11,404 nucleotides of DNA from Acidobacteriota bacterium (lineage in GTDB: Bacteria > Acidobacteriota > Terriglobia > Terriglobales > Acidobacteriaceae). Positions 5,938 through 11,404 of this stretch are shown here, in pieces; the stretch's first letter is position 1; every line of letters starts with the position of its first letter. Made by a program: the position numbers and the translations under genes. Below the pieces are notes generated by a model that searched no databases, had not been told where the DNA came from, and was given only the letters and a program-made list of their open reading frames with translations. The stretch covers positions 3,192-14,595 of the forward strand of contig QIAI01000113.1 of the NCBI GenBank assembly GCA_003224995.1, given 5' to 3'.

Positions 5938-6570
5938 TTGAATAAAATCACCAACATCCTGAAGCGCTACACCGCCTGGATCTGGAAAGTACTCGCCCCC
6001 CTCGGTCCGTGGGGCGTTTTTGCGATCGCCGCCGTGGATGGTTCACTCTTCGGCATGCCCGTGGACGCGGTGGTCGCTACCTATGTCTACAACGACCGCC
6101 CGCACTTCCTGTTTTATGTGGTGATGGCCTCCGCGGGCTCCGCCCTGGGCAGCCTGGTGATTTATGGCATTGGCTACCTGGGCGGCGAAACCGTGCTGCG
6201 CAAGCGCATCTCCGAAGAACGCTTCAACAAAATTCACGCTTCCTTCGAGCGGCATGAATTCTGGGCCGTCATGTTTCCCGCCATGCTGCCACCGCCCACC
6301 CCGTTCAAGCTTTTCGTGCTCGCTGCGTCCGCGTTTGAAATGAAGTTGACGCATTTCTTCGCCGCCGTATTCGCGGGACGCTTTGTGCGCTTTTTGCTGT
6401 TGGCGATTCTGACCATCAAATTTGGCCCCGAAATCATTCACCTGATTGGGAACCTGGCACGTGAACATGCGGGATGGCTCGCGGCAGGAATCGCCGCGAT
6501 CTTCCTCATTTCTTTCCTCGTTTGGAGACTCCTCCGGCGACGTCAGCGCAAAACTGCGACCTCCTCCTAA
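5938..6570 (+). CDS. VTT-domain (SNARE-associated / DedA-like, YqaA type) membrane protein
   Basis: The 210-residue product has the layout of VTT-domain proteins. There is a first hydrophobic segment LGPWGVFAIAAVDGSLFGMPVD (22-43) and a second, FYVVMASAGSALGSLVIYGIGYLGG (59-83), with the glycine-rich re-entrant motif. Next come a cytoplasmic basic stretch, a proline-rich PAMLPPPTPFKLF (114-126) leading to an AGRFVRFLLLAILTI segment (146-160), and a last helix LAAGIAAIFLISFLVWRLL (181-199) with a basic tail RRRQRK. Related DedA proteins take part in membrane homeostasis, and some flip undecaprenyl phosphate or phospholipids; which applies here is unknown. The open frame extends upstream through the repeat region, but similarity starts at about 5938. 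TTG there is the only plausible initiator and has no visible ribosome binding site, so the start is uncertain. Confidence 0.8.
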   Translation: MNKITNILKRYTAWIWKVLAPLGPWGVFAIAAVDGSLFGMPVDAVVATYVYNDRPHFLFYVVMASAGSALGSLVIYGIGYLGGETVLRKRISEERFNKIHASFERHEFWAVMFPAMLPPPTPFKLFVLAASAFEMKLTHFFAAVFAGRFVRFLLLAILTIKFGPEIIHLIGNLAREHAGWLAAGIAAIFLISFLVWRLLRRRQRKTATSS

Positions 6571-6591
6571 CGCTCGTACCAGCCAAAAGCC

Positions 6592-6619
6592 AAAAGGCCA
6601 GCCGATTTCTCGACTGGCC
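6592..6619 (-). terminator. Intrinsic terminator of the minus-strand gene cluster
   Basis: Read on the minus strand, GGCCAG (6619-6614) and CTGGCC (6601-6596) form a stem around a 12-base interior that can pair further (CG with CG). It is followed at once by TTTTGGCTTTT. It lies 24 bases after the stop of the DUF6580-like gene. The T-tract is made by two GCCAAAA heptamers on the plus strand (6582-6595). The plus-strand side has no T-run, so it mainly serves the minus-strand genes. Confidence 0.65.
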
Positions 6620-6642
6620 CTGAATCCTGTGTTTCTTGATTC

Positions 6643-7176
6643 CTACGCCGCCGCGCCGTGGTCTCCCGTCCGGTCGAGCGCTCCCGAAACTGCCTGCACC
6701 AGGAACGGAACCGCAAACATCGCGGCCGTGAACAGAAGATCGCCCTCGACTCCTCGCCGGAAGAAGGGCAAACCCGCAGCGTAGCAGGCCAGCAATCCCT
6801 GGAAGGTCTTGGGGTACACGTCGCCCCAGGCGCCCCAGACAGCAAAGTTGCTAAGGAGGAAGAAGGAAACTGAACCCGTCAACGCAGCTCCCATGACTGG
6901 CAGTGGCCGCATGTTCTCGCGCAGCTTCGTCCCCAGCCACAGCATGGCGGCGTACCAACCCAAGGTCACAAAGTGATCCCAGGAGAACGGATAGGAGTAG
7001 ATCACCTTGGTCAGGATGACATCAGAAAATGCCAACAAGGCAAGCGGGATCCAGAGCTGCCGGCGCGGCCCCCGCGCTCCAAAGAACAGTAACGAAGCAG
7101 CCACCGGCGTAAACGCCAAAGGATGCGGCATAAACCTTACCGCCACGGCCAGAATCACGAACAAGTAAGCCAGCAT
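6643..7176 (-). CDS. DUF6580-like integral membrane protein
   Basis: The 177-residue protein is hydrophobic throughout, with about five membrane segments (1-14, 22-33, 42-60, 70-82, 95-115, 148-165). Recognisable landmarks are PHPLAFTPVAASLLFFGA (18-35), LLAFSDVILT (47-56), FFLLSNFAVWG (105-115), YPKTFQGLLACYAAGLPFF (121-139) and EGDLLFTAAMF (144-154). From memory these fit the uncharacterised DUF6580 family, which resembles substrate-binding membrane subunits of ECF transporters; this was not verified by search. ATG at 7176 is preferred over the GTG at 7182 because GAGGTGATC directly precedes it. It is the last of three codirectional genes, 88 bases from the stop of the hydrolase gene, and is followed by an intrinsic terminator. 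Confidence 0.75.
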   Translation of the reverse strand: MLAYLFVILAVAVRFMPHPLAFTPVAASLLFFGARGPRRQLWIPLALLAFSDVILTKVIYSYPFSWDHFVTLGWYAAMLWLGTKLRENMRPLPVMGAALTGSVSFFLLSNFAVWGAWGDVYPKTFQGLLACYAAGLPFFRRGVEGDLLFTAAMFAVPFLVQAVSGALDRTGDHGAAA

Positions 7177-7185
7177 GATCACCTC
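7177..7185 (-). promoter_or_regulatory. Ribosome binding site fixing the start of the DUF6580-like gene
   Basis: On the minus strand GAGGTGATC abuts the ATG at 7176. GAGGTGAT matches an extended anti-Shine-Dalgarno pairing, with five bases between GAGG and the ATG. The upstream GTG at 7182 lies within this site and is therefore unlikely to be the start. Confidence 0.6.
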
Positions 7186-7264
7186 GGCAAGTGCAGACTA
7201 CGATTGTTGCGCGCTGGGAGAAGGACGTCAAGTTGTTGCCGGCCTGTCTACTCGCCCTGCCCTG

Positions 7265-8314
7265 TTAATCGGGAGCAGGTTGCGCAACCGTCCCCATGAA
7301 TTCCTTAATCACCTTCCCATTTCGATCTAAAACTACGCCCGCACCCAGGGGCTTTCTTCCTGCTGAACGGAAAGGTTGATAGAAACGCAGGTCTGAGAAA
7401 TGGACGATGTATTCTGTTTGGAGCTGCTCCGTCTCCGTAATCGGAAACCGTGCCCAGTCCAGATACACTCGCCCTAAATAGGACTGCTTTGCCGCGAGTG
7501 TGATGGGCGTCTCCTCGGGTTTGTAATGGATTTCCATCTTTCCCTCAGGATCCACTTCCGGAGTCCGGGCGTTGACCTCCGCCATCGCGAAGAAGTCTCT
7601 AGTCTCGACCACCCCGAACCATTTGAACGGGTTTATATACGTCGGATATGCGCCTACCCCCAGCGCCTCGGCCTGTTGATAGGTGCGTGCCTCGAGTGCA
7701 TGGACCGCACGCCGATGCTCATAGTCGCGCACCAGCCAGACAAGGACCATCACCACCAAGGCCAGCCTCGCCGCAGCCCGTCCCCGCGGTCCTTTTTGCC
7801 TCGCACCAATTTCCTGTCCGATCAAACCCGCCAACGCCGGCAGCACCAGTCCAAGAATGAGGGCAGCCCACAATATCGGCTCCGCGATGAAAACGATGTC
7901 CCACGAATACCACTTCTCCCAAAAAGGCCAGAACGGGCGGACGCCGTAGTTGTTCGTGAAATCGAGCAGAATGTGGCTGAGACCTGCGACATAGGCAAGC
8001 CCGAACAAGATTCCCCATCGTGGCGAGAGGTTCGGATCCTTCGTTTTTCGCCCGCGCACCCGCCACACCAGGTACACGACTCCCAACACCAACGCTGAAA
8101 CCAGAAACAATCCCAGAAAAGAGTGCGTGAAGCCGCGGTGATGCGCGAAGGCAAACACCGGCCCGCGGATTCTGCCCAGCACGTCAATATCGGGAGCTTC
8201 CGCGGCCAGCGTCATCGTGGCCGTAGCCAGGGCCGTCCTGCGATTGAAGCCGGTGCGTGCCATGCATGCGCCGGTGAGGAAGTGCGTGATGGGTTCCAAG
8301 CTCCTCCGAATCAT
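7265..8314 (-). CDS. YdjM/LexA-binding-type membrane-bound metal-dependent hydrolase
   Basis: The 349-residue product belongs by its motifs to the YdjM-like family of inner-membrane putative hydrolases (PF04307). It has EPITHFLTG with H11, EAPDIDVL (39-46, D42 and D44), HHRGFTHSFLG (58-68), and SHILLDFTNNYGVRPFWP (113-130) with H114 and D118, which together would bind metal. Membrane segments lie at about 66-84, 100-118, 140-166 and 183-196. They are followed by a soluble C-terminal domain (197-349) with no feature I recognise, probably on one side of the membrane. The substrate of this family is not established. The ATG at 8314 has no good Shine-Dalgarno sequence, but residues from position 7 on match the family start, so the true start cannot be far away. 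The preceding gene ends 77 bases upstream. Confidence 0.85.
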   Translation of the reverse strand: MIRRSLEPITHFLTGACMARTGFNRRTALATATMTLAAEAPDIDVLGRIRGPVFAFAHHRGFTHSFLGLFLVSALVLGVVYLVWRVRGRKTKDPNLSPRWGILFGLAYVAGLSHILLDFTNNYGVRPFWPFWEKWYSWDIVFIAEPILWAALILGLVLPALAGLIGQEIGARQKGPRGRAAARLALVVMVLVWLVRDYEHRRAVHALEARTYQQAEALGVGAYPTYINPFKWFGVVETRDFFAMAEVNARTPEVDPEGKMEIHYKPEETPITLAAKQSYLGRVYLDWARFPITETEQLQTEYIVHFSDLRFYQPFRSAGRKPLGAGVVLDRNGKVIKEFMGTVAQPAPD

Positions 8315-8391
8315 TGCTGAAGATGAAGCTTGAAGAATACAACGAGCGTCCGCGGATCGCTAAGCGACAGGCCCGTTGATGGCTTGGATTT

Positions 8392-9300
8392 TCATCGCGA
8401 GCCCGGCGGCTCTTGCGTATCGGGAATCCCCACCATGTGACGATAGAATGCAACAGCCCGGTTGATAGAGGAAGACTCGTTCCCCGCAATCAGTGCGCTG
8501 GCATTTTTTCCAGTGCGCACGATGCTGTAGAACCGCCACACATTCTCGGATTCACGATCCAGAAAGTATATGGACTGCAATTCACCCGGATGCAGAATCG
8601 GGATCAGGTGGTAGCGCATGGTGCTGGCATTCTCCACGTCAAAAACGATTCGGTTCGTCGAAGCATCGATCATGTCCATGCGGTACACCGTTTTGCCTGA
8701 AAGATTATCGACCTGTTCGAAGTAGAACGACTTGCCCGCCTTCAACTCACCCGCGCTGAAATCTGCGCGGCGTTGGCCGACCGGTGAGTCCCGCAGCGCG
8801 TAGGCATCCAGGATAAAGGTTCGCCACTGTTTATGAGTGGTTGACCAGTAGCGTATGCCCGCAAGTTCTGAAATCGCCCCTACGTGCCGGAGCAGGCCCT
8901 CGGGTCCGTGTTCATATTGAAATCGTGCGGCGATGCTTACCAGCGAAGTGAAACCCACTTGCGTCCAGCCAGTGCAACTCGGTGGTTTCCAGTCGCGGCC
9001 CAGAGCAGACCTGCCCCACGACTTGACCACCGTCGAATTCTCCGGAGATGGATAAGGCGGGATGGGTTCCATGCCACAAGGTGGCTGCGGTCCCAATTGA
9101 GAATCACCACCTACAGCCGCAGGTAGCGCGGATGCCTCGCCTGCAGTCGCCAGTAGCGCGGCCGCCCTGTCCAGGTCGTGCTCGACCGAACGGTGAAAAG
9201 AATTCAATTCTTGCGTCGAACACGTCACCGAAAGAACCAGCAGAATCGCGGAGAGAGCTGGCACACGATGGAATCTGGGCAACGCAGTCGCGGTCAGCAT
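8392..9300 (-). CDS. Secreted protein of unknown function, DUF6675-like
   Basis: The 302-residue product starts with a signal peptide (basic ALPRFHRVP, then ALSAILLVLSVTCS, with a possible lipobox-like cysteine at 27). A low-complexity alanine-rich linker runs to about residue 65. The conserved-looking body begins with CGMEPIPPYPSPE (75-87). It continues with PPSCTGW (106-112), GAISELAGIRYWSTTHKQWR (141-160), RADFSAGELKAGK (178-190), HPGELQSIYFLDRE (237-250) and a closing INRAVAFYRHMVGIP.TQEPP. Two cysteines, C75 and C109, could form a disulfide. I recall this pattern from the uncharacterised DUF6675 family, but no search was run and no activity can be given. It is the first of three codirectional minus-strand genes and is divergent from the recombinase across a 262-base gap. 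Confidence 0.7.
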   Translation of the reverse strand: MLTATALPRFHRVPALSAILLVLSVTCSTQELNSFHRSVEHDLDRAAALLATAGEASALPAAVGGDSQLGPQPPCGMEPIPPYPSPENSTVVKSWGRSALGRDWKPPSCTGWTQVGFTSLVSIAARFQYEHGPEGLLRHVGAISELAGIRYWSTTHKQWRTFILDAYALRDSPVGQRRADFSAGELKAGKSFYFEQVDNLSGKTVYRMDMIDASTNRIVFDVENASTMRYHLIPILHPGELQSIYFLDRESENVWRFYSIVRTGKNASALIAGNESSSINRAVAFYRHMVGIPDTQEPPGSR

Positions 9301-9562
9301 AGTGGCTTACGGACGCTTAGATGTCGCAATTACGCATCCTGTTTGTACGAAACCGTCCGCTATGTTTGCGGATTTTATCGAACGCGAGCGTCAGAGTTTT
9401 GAACGCTCTGCGCGAGTTCCCAAATCCTCCAAAGCTAGAAGCTAATACACTCATGCCCAGAGAAATACTCCAATTGGGGACCGGAATGGAGGATTTTTCG
9501 AGATTTTGCTAAGACCTAGTTCTCATCACCGGGTCGCTGCCAAAAGGAGAGGGACTGAGGGT
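9301..9562. other. Divergent intergenic region before the recombinase
   Basis: No convincing gene is present. A short inverted repeat, GAGCGT (9386-9391) and ACGCTC (9403-9408), with further GCG/CGC pairs outside it, is the only structure seen. Small serine recombinases often have their crossover site next to the gene, so this gap is the natural place to look for one, but no dimer-site array was recognised. Confidence 0.3.
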
Positions 9563-10161
9563 ATGAAAGCGAAGCGAGCAGCACTTTACCTCCGAGTCAG
9601 CACAAACGAGCAGGATACGGGCGCACAAGAACGCGCACTCCGGGAATACGTCCGGCGTCGTGGCTGGAAGTTGCACAAAACCTACCGAGACCAGGGCATG
9701 TCAGGAGCGAGTTCCAAGCGACCTGCTCTGAATGAACTGTTGAAAGACTGTCGACGAGGATCTGTAGACGTCCTGGTCGTGTGGAAATTCGACCGCTTCG
9801 CACGAAGTTTGAATGCGCTGATCTCTGGACTTGAGACGTGTCGGTCATTGGGATCGACTTTGTCTCGGTGACCGAGGCGGTCGATACTTCATTGCCCGCC
9901 GGTGAACTCGTGTTTCAGATGATCGGAGCGGTTGCTCAGTTTGAACGATCGCTGATCTCGGAACGGGTGAAGTCGGGACTAGCGAACGCTCGGGCAAAGG
10001 GAAAATCGTTGGGGCGACCTGCATTGCGCAAGCTGACGCGCAGAGAAGCTGCCGAGCTGAGGCGACAGCGGCGGCGACACCACGTTCCGTTCAGGGAACT
10101 TGCTGAGAAGTTCGGGGTGTCGGTGTGGATGGCTCATAGGCTGTGCGTCGCTCATGGCTGA
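9563..10161 (+). pseudogene. Small serine recombinase (resolvase/invertase family) with a one-base frameshift
   Basis: The restored product is about 199 residues, the normal size for Tn3-resolvase/Hin-type enzymes that cut and rejoin DNA through a serine. The first frame encodes ALYLRVSTNEQD with catalytic S13, the YRDQGMSG segment (41-48), RPALNELL, and VLVVWKFDRFARS (70-82). It then runs out of register at LETCRSLG. The second frame resumes exactly with IDFVSVTEAVDTSLPAGELV, then FQMIGAVAQFERSLISERV, ANARAKGKSLGRP, and a C-terminal helix-turn-helix (FRELAEKFGVSVWMAHRL). Adding one base near 9852 (GGG-ATC to GGGN-ATC) restores the whole protein, so this is a single-base loss or a sequencing error. 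The ATG at 9563 is preceded by GGAG at 9546-9549 and GAGG at 9557-9560. No transposase or terminal repeat was recognised nearby. Confidence 0.88.
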
Positions 10162-10291
10162 CGAGCCCGTCATGCCCCCAAGGCCATGTGGCAGTACCGG
10201 AATCATTTCACTCGTTGACCAAGAATCAGTTGCACCGACATTGTCAGGGACGAGATGTTTCACCGATATCAGCGATTGATCTGGGACCGAT

Positions 10292-10864
10292 TCACGCCCT
10301 CCCCACAAACTCCCTGTTCTCGGTGGACACTTTCACTCTTTCCCCCTCTTTGATGAAGAGGGGGACGCGGATTTCCAGGCCCGTTTCCAGTCGGGCTATC
10401 TTGGTGCCGCCGCCCGACGAGTCGCCGCGAACGGCGGGTTCCGTGTAGGTAACGTCCAGCTCAACGAATATTGGTAGCTCTAAACCAATCGGATTGCCGT
10501 TGTACTTGCGCAGCTCAATCAATGCGCCTTCGACCAAGAGGTCCAATGCATCCCCGACCATCTGACCGTTAAGGGTAACGGTCTCGTAGCTTTCTTGATC
10601 CAGAAAATGAGAACCATCACCATCGCTATAAAGATACGAAGCCTGTACCGACTGGAGGTCTGGCTCCTTAAATTTGTCGCTTGCCTTGAATGTCTTCTCA
10701 AAGACGGCATTCGTAAGGAGGTTGCGCATCTTCAGGCGCACCAAGGTCTGGCCACCACGAGCGGTAGGCGTGTTCACTTCTGCATCCAGGCAACAGAAAG
10801 GAGTGTTTTCAAGCTCAAACAACATCTTACGCTTGACATTAATAGCATCAATTAGCGCGGCCAT
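10292..10864 (-). CDS. efp: Elongation factor P paralogue of the arginine-tip type
   Basis: EF-P binds between the P and E sites of the ribosome and relieves stalling at polyproline stretches. The 190-residue product covers all three domains: KRKMLFELENTPFCCLD (11-27), LVRLKMRNLLTNAVFEKTFK (41-60), YLYSDGDGSHFLDQESYE (78-95), GNPIGLELPIFVELDVTYTE (123-142), and the C-terminal GLEIRVPLFIKEGERVKVST (162-181). The domain I loop reads NTPTARGGQ, so R36 sits where K34 of E. coli EF-P (PGKG) is modified. Family members carry either lysine or a rhamnosylated arginine there; which modification, if any, occurs here is unknown. The ATG at 10864 has AGGTGA just upstream. An in-frame GTG at 10897 after AGGAGG is an alternative start, though only 3 bases separate them. 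It lies convergent to the recombinase gene, not in a typical efp context. Confidence 0.85.
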   Translation of the reverse strand: MAALIDAINVKRKMLFELENTPFCCLDAEVNTPTARGGQTLVRLKMRNLLTNAVFEKTFKASDKFKEPDLQSVQASYLYSDGDGSHFLDQESYETVTLNGQMVGDALDLLVEGALIELRKYNGNPIGLELPIFVELDVTYTEPAVRGDSSGGGTKIARLETGLEIRVPLFIKEGERVKVSTENREFVGRA

Positions 10865-11136
10865 GAATTCACCTAAAGGAAGTCTGTACCCAAGCACTTC
10901 CCTCCTGATCCCAATCCTATTCCTGTATAGGGTGAAGATACTCCTCGGACGAGAAGGCTTTAGCGGGTTGTCCGGCGGGTTGTGAGTATAGTGACAATTC
11001 TTCGCCAATGCCTCTGCGACTATCCCGCCCAGCAAAAGTAAAACTACCGACCAACGGCAACCTAAAGGTTCGGCCCTTCGGCCCTGGTATGCCTTGACCA
11101 TCATTAGACTCAACGTGATAAGAACACAACGACGGC
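10865..11136 (-). other. Leader/upstream region of the efp paralogue
   Basis: No gene is supported here; the open frame running through it upstream of efp has no family similarity. On the minus strand TATACT (10990-10985) is a good -10 hexamer without a convincing -35 partner. If used, it would give a leader of about 114 bases. AGGAGG at 10906-10901 and AGGTGA at 10874-10869 are two separate ribosome-binding-like sites. Confidence 0.25.
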
Positions 11137-11379
11137 TCACGAGAGCACGGCTGCAATAATTCCAGTACGATCTCGGAGCAGTCTGTACGGATCATCACAC
11201 CAAACCACCGCCCAGTAAAAACCATGATTGGAACGAATGATATCGTAGGAAACAGTTGGGGCTTGTAGGGAGCCGTGCTCAAGAAGATAATCGGGAACAA
11301 GATAAGGGGGATAGCAAAACAAGCCATCGCGGCTGCGGGTTGTACCACTTGTCTGAATCTCCGGCATGTTGGCGGTCAT
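11137..11379 (-). CDS. Small hypothetical ORF of uncertain reality
   Basis: This open frame would encode 80 residues, with an alternative start at the fifth residue (MPEIQTS). The product is rich in tyrosine and tryptophan toward the C-terminus (SNHGFYWAVVWCDDPYRLL). I do not recognise it. There is no signal peptide or clear membrane segment. No strong Shine-Dalgarno precedes either ATG. It ends about 270 bases before the efp start on the same strand, in a region of visibly lower G+C than the rest of the window. It may be a real small gene, the remnant of a longer one, or a chance ORF. Confidence 0.3.
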   Translation of the reverse strand: MTANMPEIQTSGTTRSRDGLFCYPPYLVPDYLLEHGSLQAPTVSYDIIRSNHGFYWAVVWCDDPYRLLRDRTGIIAAVLS

Positions 11380-11404
11380 TATTCCGCAAAGACTCTTGAT
11401 TGGA

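Noticed and set aside
10162..10291. Possible insertion sequence remnant between recombinase and efp
   Set aside because: A short frame looked loosely transposase-like, but no inverted repeats, catalytic motif or sufficient length support it.
10865..11140. N-terminal extension of the EF-P paralogue by 92 residues with a hydrophobic segment
   Set aside because: EF-P similarity starts at the residue encoded at 10864, which has its own ribosome binding site, and EF-P is a cytosolic protein of about 190 residues, as here. The extension resembles no family.
10917..11348. Minus-strand 143-residue ORF with a hydrophobic start
   Set aside because: It overlaps the other candidate frame, shows no recognisable domain, and ends in low-quality sequence typical of a shadow frame.

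Overview
The window looks like a chromosomal segment of an acidobacterium (Acidobacteriota, probably Terriglobia-like). This is an inference from its fairly high G+C, the style of its proteins, and its many short intergenic repeats; no marker gene in the window proves the lineage.

Layout. Positions 2-196 hold the tail of a probable TPR protein, closed by a strong terminator. A 480-base non-coding stretch (270-749) carries an inverted-repeat-bounded REP/MITE-like element and a small operator-like palindrome. Then comes a PilT-family retraction ATPase gene (750-1895) whose His-box histidines are both replaced. Next is a molybdenum cofactor block, moeA - moaC - response regulator (REC + DUF4388) - mogA (2002-5018), all on the + strand. 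A secreted DinB-like protein and a VTT/DedA-like membrane protein follow (5207-6570). Facing them on the - strand are three codirectional genes: a secreted DUF6675-like protein, a YdjM-type membrane metal-dependent hydrolase, and a DUF6580-like membrane protein (9300 down to 6643), ended by an intrinsic terminator. The right end (9301-11404) is accessory-like: a serine recombinase gene with a frameshift, an elongation factor P paralogue of an arginine-tip type, and a doubtful small ORF.

Functional links. MoaC (cyclic pyranopterin monophosphate synthase), MogA (molybdopterin adenylylation) and MoeA (molybdate insertion) are three steps of one pathway and sit together with the response regulator. 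The rest of the window shows no single pathway.

Most notable points. (1) Three genes are broken: moeA has lost roughly 24 codons including the STGDE strand, the response regulator has lost part of its DUF4388 domain and now reads in frame into mogA, and the recombinase lacks one base. These are either real decay or assembly errors. (2) At least four gaps between genes contain tandem repeats with the same 7-base period but different unit sequences. The largest is twelve in-register GTTTCRR units starting on the moeA stop codon, answered by four inverted units just before moaC. I did not find a clear new multi-gene system; the dispersed heptamer repeats are the least explained structure here.
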